A stretch of 64,000 nucleotides of DNA from Leishmania mexicana MHOM/GT/2001/U1103 (lineage: Eukaryota; Euglenozoa; Kinetoplastea; Trypanosomatida; Trypanosomatidae): positions 1-64,000 of the forward strand of contig NC_018308.1 in NCBI RefSeq assembly GCF_000234665.1, read 5' to 3'. This document shows positions 41,261 through 51,570 of the stretch, piece after piece. The position numbers were made by a program, and so were the translations under genes. Position 1 is the stretch's first letter, and every line of letters starts with the position of its first letter. The notes under the pieces are model-generated. The model was not told the origin of the DNA and did not search any database. It saw only the letters and a list, made by a program, of their open reading frames with translations.

Positions 41261-42304
41261 ATGCTGGCTTGCAGTCTAAAGCAGGCAGATCGCACTCGCA
41301 GCGACGCCTCGCCGGTGGCTGTGGAGGAGCTGGGCGGGTGGGCCTCTGTTGCGGAGGCGCTTCTCGTAGAGTGCGCATGCGCCGCCCTCGTCGACGTCTC
41401 GGAGCCGTCCGCGCGGGCTCGGCTGGTTGTCGAGTACGCCGACTCTCTTGTGGCACTTGCGCACACACATGCAGCTGACACGGCCGCGCTGCAACGTCGC
41501 GCCGCCACCGCCGAGGCGAAGCGGAGTGACGCCCTCACACATCAACTGCACGCTGCTGTTCAAGAATGTGAGACGGCGGGAGCCAACCTTGACTCCGAGC
41601 GCACCTCTCGTGCCGCCTTGGAGGAAGAATCGCGTCGCTTGTTAGATGAGCTGCTGACCACGCAGGAGGAAAGGGAGGCGCTGCGAGCGGAGCGAACGGC
41701 CGTGTGGTGCGCCGTGCGGGAGGCGCACGCGGTGGCAGGCATCACGTGCGCCGCCAAGGCGACGGTGGAAGAACATGCCCGCGCATTGTGTGAGTGGGTG
41801 AGGAGCGCGCAGGCGGAGCTGGCCAGCCCCCCTGCGCTTGTGGAGGCCACTACCCCGCTACCAGTCACTGTCGCTCCTTATCAGCCGGCGCGTCTGCTGT
41901 ACCGCCGTATTCTTCCTACCACCCCGATGAACCCCGTTACTGCCTCCCTTTTGCGAGTTAAGGAGCAGGTGCAGCAGATGCGCGAGCCCTCTGTAGCGGA
42001 ACTCCAGCGGGCGGTGGGCATGTATCGACATCGGGGTGACGAAGCGGCAGCACCGCTGACGCCGTCACCGCAAACACGGGCGGCAACGGCAACAGCGACC
42101 GTGTCGACTCCCGCACCTCTCCCGGTGAATCGATCGCTGGGCCGGCCTCGCTCCTGCACACCCCATCGCAGCACGAACAGCTCTGCAGCGAAGCGGGAGG
42201 AGGATGTGGTTGCTTCGCCGCCCTGGCGCACTCGCATGATGAAGCTGCAGGAGGAACTGAAGGGGCTGCGGCGGGAATTAGGCACGGCAAGCGCCTCCCC
42301 GTGA
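41261..42304 (+). CDS. Coiled-coil protein, unknown function
   Basis: A 347-residue soluble protein. Residues about 60-180 are Ala/Glu/Arg-rich with heptad character (coiled coil); about 225-250 form a second short helix; 265-325 are Pro/Thr/Ser/Ala-rich and likely disordered; the last 25 residues are again helical (MMKLQEELKGLRREL). No signal peptide, membrane segment or known catalytic motif is seen. The ATG at 41261 follows a poly-C run. It has the look of a trypanosomatid cytoskeleton-associated protein, but no role is assigned. Confidence 0.7.
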   Translation: MLACSLKQADRTRSDASPVAVEELGGWASVAEALLVECACAALVDVSEPSARARLVVEYADSLVALAHTHAADTAALQRRAATAEAKRSDALTHQLHAAVQECETAGANLDSERTSRAALEEESRRLLDELLTTQEEREALRAERTAVWCAVREAHAVAGITCAAKATVEEHARALCEWVRSAQAELASPPALVEATTPLPVTVAPYQPARLLYRRILPTTPMNPVTASLLRVKEQVQQMREPSVAELQRAVGMYRHRGDEAAAPLTPSPQTRAATATATVSTPAPLPVNRSLGRPRSCTPHRSTNSSAAKREEDVVASPPWRTRMMKLQEELKGLRRELGTASASP

Positions 42305-42816
42305 CTCTGCGGAGGAACAGCAACATTTTTGGACCGTATACTTCTGTGAAGCGTGCGTCAAGGTCTGCTCCTTTTGCCTACTCCTGCTCCCCTCCCCGCG
42401 TGCCCCCCCAACCACTTCCGCTGCTCAACGGCTGTTGAGGGAAGAGGGGGAGTGAGCAGGTAGCGGGTAGCAGGAGAGAGGAGACGAAGGCGGGGCGGGG
42501 CGCGGGTGAGCCGCACGTCGGCGCGTGTACATGCACAACTCTGCAAGAAGAAGGCGTACACCAATCGATGTGTGAGGCGCGGTGCACTGTGTGTGTCTCT
42601 GTGGGTTCGTTACTATGCAGCGGCGTTGCGGCTGTCTCAGCTGACGGAGTCTGAGTGAAGGGAAAGAAGGAAGAGGAAGAAAAGGGCGCACGGACGCGGA
42701 CTCACGTCTGCGCCTGCACGTCTGCGCCCTACTGCACCCATCGCCTACCCCCTCCCCCCCCTTCCTAGTCACCTTGTCTCGGCTTTGCGGCGCACCAACT
42801 CTCTGCATGTCCGGCT
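42305..42816. other. Intergenic spacer
   Basis: About 0.5 kb. It holds a short match (CTCAGCTGACGGAGTCTG at about 42639-42656) to the interior of SIDER-like copy C, too short to call an element. No coding frame is supported. Confidence 0.5.
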
Positions 42817-42891
42817 GCCTCCTCGGCTACCTATTCCTCCCCTGCCCCTGCCCTTCTGCGCCGTCTTTTCATTCCCTTTCCACTCCGCGAG
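42817..42891 (+). promoter_or_regulatory. Polypyrimidine tract and candidate trans-splice acceptor
   Basis: A C/T-rich run of about 70 bases ends with AG at 42890-42891, about 70 bases before the RRP40 start codon. A CTGCAG (AG at 42918-42919) is a competing site. Confidence 0.55.
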
Positions 42892-42959
42892 TGGGCTCTT
42901 TGGCCTGCGCCTGCTGCAGTACACGCAGACACAATCGTAGTTGAAAGGACGCCGCGGCC

Positions 42960-43958
42960 ATGTCTACGGTGTCCACCAGCTCCATCCCAAGTAGAGGGAT
43001 CACGGAGCTTGCCCCTTTAAGGGGGCACGTGTGCCTGCCTGGAGAACCGGTGCTGATGACGCAGCCCGGCGTCGTGGTGGCGATCGGAGGTGGCCTTCGG
43101 CTGCTTGCCCAGCCCACACCCACACCCAGCGCTGATGGCGCATCGCAGGCCCTCACAGACGTCTTCCTTTCTGAGTACTGTGCCCCCCTTCAGCGCGGAA
43201 GCCATCATCTTCACACACACGTTCCCCGGTACACAGTGCCGACGCCGGCGAGTAGACGATACACCCCCCGCGCCGGTGATCCGGTGCTTGCCATTATTGC
43301 CCGTAAAGTGAGCCAGCACTATTACTACTGCTACATTGGTGGCTCCGCCCTGGCCTACATGGACGCCTTGGCGTTTGACGGCGCCACGAAGGTGAGCCGA
43401 CCGCGGCTGGTGGAGGGCGATGTTGTGTACTGCTACGTGAAGCCTCGTGCTGGATCAAACTACGTCGAAGGCGTACATCGGTCGGTGGCCAGTGGGGTAT
43501 TTGACACAACTGGCGAAGTCGAGGTGAGCTGCACAGCGGCAGAGGTTGGGCTGCCGCCCAAGGACTGGACATCCGGGGAAGCCGTCTTCGGTCCGTTGCA
43601 GGGCGGTCGCGTTCTGCACCTCCCACTGGCGTACGTGCGTCGTCTGCTCACACCCCTGGGCTCATCCCCAGACAAGGCATCAGCACAGCAGCGAAAGCGT
43701 GGTCACACGGAAGGCGAAGGCGGTGATGGCGATGAAGTCCCCGCCTCGTACCTCCTTCAGCTGCTGGGGCGCAGAGTGCCCTTCGAGGTGGCTGTCGGCC
43801 TCAACGGACTCGTGTGGGTGCGGGGGCTCTCTAGCGAGGCTGACGCCACGGCCGCTGCCCGGCGCACTGTCGCCGTAAGCTCGTGCATCTCCGAGGCGCA
43901 GTACGACGTCACTCGCGCCGAGATGGAGGCCCGCGTCGAGGTGTACTTTCCTTCCTGA
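42960..43958 (+). CDS. RRP40: Exosome cap subunit RRP40 (EXOSC3)
   Basis: A 332-residue homologue of the RRP40 cap subunit of the RNA exosome, the 3'-5' RNA degradation and rRNA-processing complex. The N-terminal domain carries CLPGEPV near residues 25-31, as in the family. The S1 domain begins at about 101 (RYTPRAGDPVLAII), with YIGGSALAYMDALAFDGATK and the VEGDVVYCYV strand. The KH domain occupies about 240-330, with VPFEVAVGLNGLVWVRG matching the conserved GxNGxxWV motif. A polar insertion (about 225-255) and a longer N-terminal segment distinguish it from the human protein. It has no catalytic site, as expected for a cap protein that threads RNA. The ATG at 42960 is the first in frame. 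Confidence 0.92.
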   Translation: MSTVSTSSIPSRGITELAPLRGHVCLPGEPVLMTQPGVVVAIGGGLRLLAQPTPTPSADGASQALTDVFLSEYCAPLQRGSHHLHTHVPRYTVPTPASRRYTPRAGDPVLAIIARKVSQHYYYCYIGGSALAYMDALAFDGATKVSRPRLVEGDVVYCYVKPRAGSNYVEGVHRSVASGVFDTTGEVEVSCTAAEVGLPPKDWTSGEAVFGPLQGGRVLHLPLAYVRRLLTPLGSSPDKASAQQRKRGHTEGEGGDGDEVPASYLLQLLGRRVPFEVAVGLNGLVWVRGLSSEADATAAARRTVAVSSCISEAQYDVTRAEMEARVEVYFPS

Positions 43959-44933
43959 CGCGAAACCGCACGGGAACAGGCACACGCACCCCCTCATGCG
44001 CCGCGCGTACATGTGCGTGTGTGGCTTGTGAACAGGAAACGAATAATGTCCATCTGACGCCGTCCCTCTCTCCTCCGCTGGGGCCTCTCCGGCCCCCGCC
44101 TCTTCTCCTTTGTTCCACCATCTCTCCGCTCCCGTGCGCGCAGCACTTGACCTGGGAGAGAGAAACCGTGTTCGACACGAGACAGCGCTCCACGCCCACG
44201 GACGTGCCGGGGGGAGGGGGGGGGCGAGGAAATGGGAGACGCGGTGGAGAGTCAGAGGCTGGAGGAGGGCGGCGAGAGGAACACTAACTACACAAGAAGA
44301 AAGAGCGTGCCATGCTTACAGCGCGTACTGGCAGTCGCTGCCCTCTGTGTCACGGAGAACTCATGCTTCGCCTACCGCGCAAACAGCCGTGCAGGCGGTG
44401 CTTGCGTACGTTTGTGTGTGGGGGGCGGCGACAAATGACACAACAGCAAGAGAAAGGGAATGGTGGAGGGGCGCGCCGTGCCGCCGAGTATCGCCGCCTC
44501 CTTCATGAAGATGTGCACTCAACCACCTCCCCCCTCCCGCCTTCTTCCAAGCCTTGGCTCCACCCTCCATCTCATTTTTCGCTCTGTTCGCTGTTGGGGC
44601 ACACCGCACGCCGGCCCGTCCTGCCGCCTTTCAGTCCTCGGCGTCTGCACCGTCGAACACACGCATACCGGGATACACGAAACTGCAACGAAGGAGGCAA
44701 CAAGGGTAACAAGAAAAAGAAGAAAGCCACCTGTGCACTGAGCCTCCACTCGAAGTCACCGATCTGCTCCACCACACATCACGTGTGTCTCTTCCCCCTC
44801 TCCTCCTCCCCCTCCCTCCCAGCTCTCGAGGTACCCTTGCACCCCCCCCCTCTATCCGATACCTCTCCGTGCATCCTCCTCCACGGTTGCACGTCGGATA
44901 CAAAGTGCACGCACAGATATCCGCACATACGCG
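43959..44933. other. Intergenic region without a supported gene
   Basis: About 1 kb with a G-rich block at 44208-44235 and C/T-rich runs at 44060-44130 and 44795-44880. No coding frame is supported. Confidence 0.6.
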
Positions 44934-45401
44934 ATGCCGGACTTCAGCCAGTTTATCAAGTACCTCAACGCCAACCTCCACGCACCGACTGGTCAGTACG
45001 CGGCGCAGGGCGGAAAGGGCGCTGGTGGGGCTGGTGGTGCAACCGAGGCTGCGACCCCTGCTTCCCATGGTGACACCTCTGCCTTCACCCGCTCCTGCGA
45101 CACAACGTGGCGGGTGCTGCTGCCGAGCGATGCAGCTGCAAAGGAAAGCGGGACACGATCCAGCGGCCCATCCGCTGCGGCGGCCGCCGCCCACACATCC
45201 CCATCGCACCCCTCCGTGACCATTGGGCGGATGATGGTGTCCACAGAGGACCGATGGCGTATTCAGGCACAGATGCGCCGTGAGGAAGCGCGCAGTGGGC
45301 AGGCGCGGAAGGAGTACAACAAGAAGGTGACGCGTGCCATCAAGGTAACGAAGGGGCCGTCCGAAAACGCCTTCCCCCCAGGTCGTGGCCGTCCGTTGTA
45401 G
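44934..45401 (+). CDS. Small basic-tailed hypothetical protein
   Basis: A 155-residue protein of unknown function. It begins MPDFSQFIKYLNANLHAPTG, a short amphipathic segment, then a Gly/Ala/Thr/Ser-rich low-complexity middle (25-95), then a helical, Arg/Lys-rich C-terminal third (MVSTEDRWRIQAQMRREEA onward). No membrane or catalytic motif is seen. The C-terminal helix may be a nucleic-acid or protein interaction segment. Third-position GC bias and a clean ATG after a pyrimidine-rich leader support it as a gene. Confidence 0.6.
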   Translation: MPDFSQFIKYLNANLHAPTGQYAAQGGKGAGGAGGATEAATPASHGDTSAFTRSCDTTWRVLLPSDAAAKESGTRSSGPSAAAAAAHTSPSHPSVTIGRMMVSTEDRWRIQAQMRREEARSGQARKEYNKKVTRAIKVTKGPSENAFPPGRGRPL

Positions 45402-46340
45402 TGTACGCTGTGAGACCGCGACAGGGTTGCGGTGTCTGTTGAGCCAGTATGGGCAAACAGCGTCGCCGACTCGTGAACACAGATGCAAGCACACCCGCAC
45501 ACTGCCGCAGCGCAGGGACCCGTGTGTGCTTGCGTGTGCGAGTCAGAGGAGGGAAGGGCGGCGGTGTGACCCAGCACACACACACACCTCACCGCTGGTA
45601 CCTCACGTGTAGGCCCCTCTTCCTTTCCGTTTGTTCTTGATAAGAGTGGCAGCGCTCTCCTCACTGCCAGCGTGGGCGTAGCGTCGATGCCTCCTCCGCC
45701 CTCCTTCTCCTCCTCGGGCGAGGAAGCGCGAGGGAGGTGCCCTTGAAAGGGAATGGGTGAATCTAATGAAATAGAGATGGCGAGCAAGCGGGAGAGCTGT
45801 CGCCTGCCGCAGCCTGACTGGGCGTGTGTGCGTGTGTGGGGGAGGGGGGAGGTGGAGGGAGGGGCTGGCCTCCACAGACGCCGTTGCGCATGCCTATTCG
45901 ATACCGGAAGCGCTGGGTTTTGCTCTCCGTGTCCCACGACTTTGTTTGCGACTCTGCCGGCCTCCCCCCTCCTCCGTGTCCTCCGTCCCTCCCTTTCACA
46001 CACGTGCATACAATCCTCCCATGGGAGGTGGAGGCGTCTTCTCGGCTCTCCTTATTCTTCTCTTCTACTTCGATGTCACCGTCTGCCTGTATTGTGCCCT
46101 GCACGTTCTGAGCCTGCCTGCGTACATGCATGCGTGTGTGTGTGCGTGTGCCTCTCTCCCTCTCCACTGACACTTCGCGTGTTCGAAAGCCTGCTAGACA
46201 CGTGAAGCTTGTGTGTGCATAGAGATACACACACACACGTCTGCGCGCGTAACACACAACCCGATTAGAGACACACCCTTTAGACCCGTCCTCGCGCAAC
46301 CACACCGACTTCTCGGGCTCTTTTGCTTTGCGCGCATCCG
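45402..46340. other. Intergenic region with small hairpins
   Basis: About 0.9 kb. Two inverted repeats are visible: GCAAGCACAC at 45485-45494 with its complement at 45523-45532, and an 11-base GT/CA stem at 46210-46220 with 46225-46235. Pyrimidine-rich tracts precede the next gene. No coding frame is supported. Confidence 0.55.
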
Positions 46341-47651
46341 ATGGCAATGCTCGAAAAAAAGAAAAGCGCGCAGCCGCTGCATGATGGCACGGTGCTCATA
46401 TCACCCAATGCATCGCCCAACTTGACCACAAGGCCAACGGACCACCGCAGCGCCGAAAACACAGAGTCGCCGTCACTTGCCGATTTGTTGATGCGCGCCT
46501 CTGAGACGATCCGGGAAGAGCGCGGGAGGGCAGACTCGCTGGCGAGGGAAAACGCCAAGCTCCAAGCGCAGCTAGACAGTGTTCGGTTGGCCTATCAACT
46601 GGCGGCAACTCAACGGGCGCAGCGCAACTCGCAGACGTTGGGGAGGGTGACGGCACTTGACAAGGCTAGCGACGACACGCAGTTTGCCTATGTGAGAGAC
46701 CGACTGATTGGGTCAGACAAGCATCCCTCCTCAGAGCACGAGGGATGTAGCTACACACGTGGGAGCAGCAGTCGGTCCCGGCTGGGACAGCGCCAGCGCC
46801 GTTCAAACGCTCCTGCCTCGTCCGTGGCTTCGGCAGCTGCGCGAGTGCCTTCACGCGGTTCCATCACAGCTGCGACACGGAGCCGCAGGAGAAGTTGGGA
46901 TGTCGGCATCACGCCACCCGAATCCGTACCGCAAAAGACAGCAGAACAACACATCTCCCCAGCAACGGAAGCGCGTGAAGAGAACGGCTACTTACCTACC
47001 ACGTTGCGCAGCTGTGACCTGAAGTCAGCAAAGGACCATCTGACGACTTCCCTGACCGGTGGTGGCAGTCGCGAAGACCAAGGGAGCGCAGAAATGGTGG
47101 AAGGCGGCAGCGATACGGAGGAGTCCCCCACGTATTGGATGGCTCGCCGGCTTCTCCGAGCACTCGCCCCTCGTCCTACCGACAGCGTTGTGGGCGACAT
47201 TGTACACACCATGGTTACTGCCTTGCAACAGGACGTGCAAGCCGAACTCGACAGGCCTAGCGAAGGTAGGAACCCTGCTCCAAGTCGCATGCGCGGCTTT
47301 GCACTGGTGCGACTACAGCCGTGTGTCTACCGCCTCCTCGTTGGTCCTCCTGCAGAAGTGAAGGCAATGGAGCGTGCAGCGCGGGGTAGCAACAGGGGTG
47401 CTCGCCAAACAGCACCGCGGCTCCCCTCCGCAGCCCTCCACCGCGACCACTTTCTTCTCTACAGCAGCAATCCAGAAAACAGCACCGCCGCGCACCTTTG
47501 CCCTTCCAAAGTCACGAATACTGTCATTCACCTCACCATTGACACTGGCACTCTTCGCGTGGTTCGAGGCGGAGGACACATGGACTTCATCGACTACTTA
47601 GAACGCCGCTTACAAGTGAAACTCTACACCAGACGGGGCCGTCTCGCCTAA
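46341..47651 (+). CDS. Hypothetical Ser/Arg-rich protein with N-terminal coiled coil
   Basis: A 436-residue protein of unknown function. Residues about 50-95 form a short coiled coil (IREERGRADSLARENAKLQAQL). Residues 110-260 are Ser/Arg/Thr-rich and probably disordered. Residues about 270-436 look folded, with alternating hydrophobic strands and helices (GFALVRLQPCVYRLLV; TNTVIHLTIDTGTLRVV) and a terminal FIDYLERRLQVKLYTRRGR. I recognise no family. The frame is open to a TTG at 46323, but the first ATGs are 46341 and 46347. It directly precedes the surface-antigen cluster. Confidence 0.65.
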   Translation: MAMLEKKKSAQPLHDGTVLISPNASPNLTTRPTDHRSAENTESPSLADLLMRASETIREERGRADSLARENAKLQAQLDSVRLAYQLAATQRAQRNSQTLGRVTALDKASDDTQFAYVRDRLIGSDKHPSSEHEGCSYTRGSSSRSRLGQRQRRSNAPASSVASAAARVPSRGSITAATRSRRRSWDVGITPPESVPQKTAEQHISPATEAREENGYLPTTLRSCDLKSAKDHLTTSLTGGGSREDQGSAEMVEGGSDTEESPTYWMARRLLRALAPRPTDSVVGDIVHTMVTALQQDVQAELDRPSEGRNPAPSRMRGFALVRLQPCVYRLLVGPPAEVKAMERAARGSNRGARQTAPRLPSAALHRDHFLLYSSNPENSTAAHLCPSKVTNTVIHLTIDTGTLRVVRGGGHMDFIDYLERRLQVKLYTRRGRLA

Positions 47652-48148
47652 CCCACCAGGGCCCTCCCCGCCCCCCCCCTCGTCAATCGCCTACCACAAA
47701 ATCTTTTCCACGCACAACTCCCTTTGCAAGCTCTTTCCCAGCGAAGAGGCACACGACGAACCTTCGCGACCTCTGCACAAGCACCGGCACAGTCCCCATT
47801 CCGTGGCACGCACAACTCACCACCGTGTATACGCGACGGAAAAGATGACCCATATCCTCCCCCGCTCCACGGTGTCGCTTGATGAGAGCACATTACCGAA
47901 GGCCTCCTCCCCCCCCCCCACACCTTCCATGCCTCTATCTTTCCGCCCACCCACCCGCCCCCCTCTCTCCTCCTCCCATCCCCCTCGCTTCACTCCCCCG
48001 TCACCACCACCGCCACCCATACGACTCTGCCGCCGGGCATGCGTGCACGTGCGCAGAAGACGACCACCCGCTTCGTCCCCTCCCTCCCCCCGACACTCTG
48101 CTCCCCCTCCATTCGCCTTCTTTTTCTCTCCCCACCCCACTCCACGCA
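47652..48148. other. Upstream flank of surface antigen-like gene 1
   Basis: About 0.5 kb, very C-rich. The stretch 47918-48012 recurs at about 95% identity after the assembly gap (50441-50534), so it is part of a duplicated antigen flank. It would act as the trans-splicing polypyrimidine tract and 5' UTR. Confidence 0.6.
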
Positions 48149-49723
48149 ATGGCCCCCTTGGCTCCCCGCTGCTGCGCGCAGGCGCTGCTGTGTGCCGTGC
48201 TGGTCCTCGGCGCCGTGCTGGTGCGCGCCGAGTCGTTCACTGTGACGCGCGACGTCACCATGTCGGACACATCATTCAACGGTCACACCATGGTGCTCGA
48301 CCTGTCCTCCTCGAGCGCGGATGTGGTGACAGTGCAGCTAATAAACTCGCAGGTGTCCGGCAACGGCCTCACCATCAGGAACTCCAGGGGCCGCTCCTCC
48401 TCGTCAGCGCGGCTGAGCATGAGCATGGCAACCACCACAGTGACGCAGTCCGCCATCACCCTCTCCGGTGTCATGCCCGCCAACTCCGACATTCGCATCG
48501 TCGCCACCACCGGCTCCCTCGCCCCCGCCCAGTCGCTCTTCGACTTCAGCGCCCTCGCGCTTGACACCAACGCCACCGTCATGGTGGAGAACACCGCCGT
48601 CACGTGGCCGAAGGACTCCATCAACACCGGCAGCATCGTGCTCATCAGTGCCGGCGGCAACGCCGTCGGCATCAAGAGCACCGCCGCCCTCTTCGTGCTC
48701 GACGCCACCGCCATCAACGGGGCGTCCGTGGTCAACATCAACACCCAGTCGTCCTTCCCCATCACCGAAGGCGCTGCGCTCACTGTCGACTACGCCCGCT
48801 GCGAGCTGTGCTCGAGCGCGCTTGTCAACATCAACGTCCCGCTCGTCGTCGACGCCTCCAGCCTGTTCCGTGTGTCCAACTGCAAGGTCGTCGGCGCCAG
48901 CAACGGCCTACTGACCTCCGCTGGCAGCATCACGGTCAGCGACAAATCCGCCTACCTTATCTACGACAGCGCCGTCGAGTCCGGCGCCCTCTTCTCCTTC
49001 CCTACCGGCCTCGAGGACGCCAGCGAGGTGTTCCCCTTCACCGTGTCTGGCGGCTCGACTGTGTCCTTCCTCAACCTGAAGGGGATTTCCACCGGTGTTG
49101 CCGCTGGCCAGAGCGTCCCCAGCTCCTTGGAACAGTCGAACGCCATCGGCAGCGGCTGCGTCATCAACGACAAGGAGCTCAGAGTCGTCTCGGAGTACAG
49201 AAGCCACGGCCTCAATGTGGAGACCGTCGTCGACAGCCAGGGTGCCAGCAGCGGCACCTGCGTCAACGCCAAGTGCATCCCCGGCAACACCAAGCCAGGT
49301 GCCGCTGTCTCCGGCACCGAACCCTGCACCTGCCAGTGCTCCCTCCCCAAGTACAACTCGCCCTTCTGCACGTCCGTCGTCGACCCCATGCAGAACTACA
49401 ACCCCGAGGTGGAGTGCACCGTGCCCGACTGCGCCACCTGCGACCGCCTCGACCCCTCCAACCGCTGCACGGAGTGCAACACGGGCTACAGCCTCACCAG
49501 AGACCATCAGTGCAAGGCCACGACGACGACCACAGCACCCACCTGCACCGTTCCCCACTGCTCCGTGTGCGCCGCCGGCAGCGCGTCGGTCTGCAGCTCC
49601 TGCCGACCCCCCTACTCCCTATCCAACGGTGTCTGCGTCGCCAACACCAACGTCGCCGCCGGCGCGCACACCGCCGCCCTCGCCGCGGCCGTCTGCGTTG
49701 TCGCCGCCCTCTATGCCTTTTAG
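48149..49723 (+). CDS. Surface antigen-like protein 1 (beta-helix-like ectodomain, 2 Cys modules, GPI-type)
   Basis: A 524-residue predicted cell-surface protein. Residues 1-28 form a signal peptide (LLCAVLVLGAVLVRA). Residues about 30-370 are Ser/Val/Asn-rich with repeating short strands (VTVQLINSQVSG, ALFVLDATAING), suggesting a parallel beta-helix. A linker with CTCQC and FCTSVVDPMQNY leads to two Cys modules of pattern C-x4-C-x2-C-x7-8-C-x2-C-x3-Y (about 423-500), split by a Thr-rich patch. The end is a hydrophobic GPI-attachment-type tail (AAVCVVAALYAF). The product is homologous to the N-terminal half of surface antigen-like protein 3 (54369). I take the ATG at 48149 because it opens the signal peptide; the frame is open further upstream. 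Confidence 0.85.
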   Translation: MAPLAPRCCAQALLCAVLVLGAVLVRAESFTVTRDVTMSDTSFNGHTMVLDLSSSSADVVTVQLINSQVSGNGLTIRNSRGRSSSSARLSMSMATTTVTQSAITLSGVMPANSDIRIVATTGSLAPAQSLFDFSALALDTNATVMVENTAVTWPKDSINTGSIVLISAGGNAVGIKSTAALFVLDATAINGASVVNINTQSSFPITEGAALTVDYARCELCSSALVNINVPLVVDASSLFRVSNCKVVGASNGLLTSAGSITVSDKSAYLIYDSAVESGALFSFPTGLEDASEVFPFTVSGGSTVSFLNLKGISTGVAAGQSVPSSLEQSNAIGSGCVINDKELRVVSEYRSHGLNVETVVDSQGASSGTCVNAKCIPGNTKPGAAVSGTEPCTCQCSLPKYNSPFCTSVVDPMQNYNPEVECTVPDCATCDRLDPSNRCTECNTGYSLTRDHQCKATTTTTAPTCTVPHCSVCAAGSASVCSSCRPPYSLSNGVCVANTNVAAGAHTAALAAAVCVVAALYAF

Positions 49724-50319
49724 CGAGTGCGTGGTTGATGGTCGTGGTCGTGGGCAACGCCGGTGCGCGTCGTCGGCTGCCACGCTGTCCTTCTCAGCCT
49801 CTCCTTCGATACGCATCTTCCCTCCTCCATAGGCTATGGCCGCACACACGACGACGACGCCGTGTGACGGGCAGCCGCCGCCGCTGCTGTATGCCTCCTT
49901 CCCTCGGCCCCTGCCCGCCCCCCCCCCTTCATTCTCCCTCTCCGCTGCACATGAGAACATGCGTATATACCGCATCTTCCTCCTACCTGGCATGTGTGGC
50001 TTTCCATGTATTCACCCTCCCCCCCCCGCTGTCTTTTCACTGTGTGTGTGTGTGCCTGTGTGTCCTCCTCCCGTGTCCGCTTTCCCTGTCTAACTGGTCT
50101 GTGCGGACGCGTATGGACCCGCACCTCGCACTGCCCGCCGCAACCCGAGATTCGTCGTCTCTCACTATTATTCATTCTTGTCCTCGCTCTCTCCCTCCCT
50201 CCCCCCTCTCCTCTCGCCAGACGTGTGTGTGTGTGTGCGTGTGTGTGTCCCTAATGTGCGCACCAACACACGCACGCACGCACGCGCACGTCGCGCCCGT
50301 CGTGGACTTGTCCCTCCTC
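49724..50319. other. 3' flank of surface antigen-like gene 1, up to the gap
   Basis: About 0.6 kb, C/T-rich with GT and CA microsatellites, running into the assembly gap. No coding frame is supported. Confidence 0.55.
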
Positions 50320-50419
50320 NNNNNNNNNNNNNNNNNNNNNNNNNNNNNNNNNNNNNNNNNNNNNNNNNNNNNNNNNNNNNNNNNNNNNNNNNNNNNNNNN
50401 NNNNNNNNNNNNNNNNNNN
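50320..50419. other. Assembly gap, 100 N
   Basis: Exactly 100 unknown bases, a conventional placeholder for a gap of unknown size. Sequence just after it (50441-50534) repeats the 5' flank of surface antigen-like gene 1, so the gap probably lies within a tandem duplication and may hide one or more antigen genes. Confidence 0.98.
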
Positions 50420-50534
50420 TCCTGTCTCCCCCCTCCCTACCTCCACCTTCCACGCCTCTATCCTTCCGCCCACCCACCCGCTCCCCTCTCTCCTCCTCCC
50501 ATCCCCCTCGCTTCACTCCCCCGTCACCACCACC
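50420..50534 (+). repeat. Duplicated 5' flank of surface antigen-like gene 1, orphan copy
   Basis: From 50441 to 50534 the sequence matches 47918-48012 with a few mismatches. In the first copy this block leads to an antigen start codon 137 bases later; here it runs into unrelated sequence (AGCGTAGGTGTGAGCGCAG) with no gene. It is a broken duplicate or an assembly junction. Confidence 0.75.
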
Positions 50535-51570
50535 AGCGTAGGTGTGAGCGCAGACTTCTTACGTTTAGAGCGCTCCACGTAACCACGTTGCGCCGAGGGG
50601 TTTTTGGGACGACGTGGCTCACTGCTGCTGATGCCGTCGAGGCCTCCTCCACTACTCCAGGGTTTCTCTCTGCGTGCATGACGGCCTTGCGAAGAGCGAC
50701 CCGTTCTTCTTCCTCTCACACACACGCATGGACTTTAGTCTACTGCCCCTTAGTTCCTGATGGCAACCCCCACTCCCCCTTGAAGCGTGCGTGTGCTCTG
50801 CCTCACCGCCTACGCCCTCACCCACGAATCCGATGCGCACTGCATGACCCATAATCATCCGCTTCTCTCCTTGCGCGTGTGTGGCCGGTCAAGGCGCAGG
50901 GCACACACACGCACGCACGCACAGAGAGAGAAGCGGCGAGAAGGAAAGCAACGCTGAGCCCCCACCCCAAAAATAAGACGAGCGCATGGAGGCACAGGAA
51001 GTGCGTGGAGCACCGACCCACTCTGCAACGATCGCCGGAGAATTCTCCCCCACACCCACACACACGGATCACAGCCACCGCCAGAGGCCGCAAGACGATC
51101 TCGCCCTGCACCCTCCCTTTCTCTGTCTCTGGTCTCCGTGTGTGTGTGTGTGTGTGTGTACGTCGCTGTCGATGGGATTCCCCACCCCCACCTCTACACC
51201 CATCCTTCCTATGTTGTTGTTCTGCTGCTCGCCTTGCCCTACTTCCCGCTCGGTGTTTCAAAGGTCGACGTTTCGCCACCCTCCCCGCCCCGGCGTCATG
51301 GCGCTCACCCACCCACCCGCGTCCTCATCGTCCTCCTCACGGTCGTGTTCCTTTGGTCTGCTTCCTCTAAAAACGAATGTCAACTTGGCGGGCGCAACCA
51401 CACGCGCGCGGACTTCAGCGACGCGCGACAACTGCGTAAAGGTAGGAGGAGGAGGAAGAGGCGATGCTCGAGAAGGGTGCGTGACACACGCCACAACAGG
51501 CCGCCCTCTCCCGTCCCCGGAAACGGAAAGGGAGACTCCACTAGCGGAGTCGAGTGAAGCCGCCTTCTGG
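50535..51570. other. Intergenic region without a supported gene
   Basis: About 1 kb between the orphan flank and the shared 5' block of gene 2. A GT tract at about 51138-51158 is visible. Overlapping frames on both strands are low-complexity. Confidence 0.55.

Noticed and set aside
42639..42656. A possible SIDER remnant matching copy C
   Set aside because: Only 18 bases match and the flanks do not; too short to call an element.
47879..48148. A 90-codon N-terminal extension of surface antigen-like protein 1
   Set aside because: It starts at a TTG, is almost all Pro/Ser/His from C-rich leader sequence, and would place the signal peptide internally.
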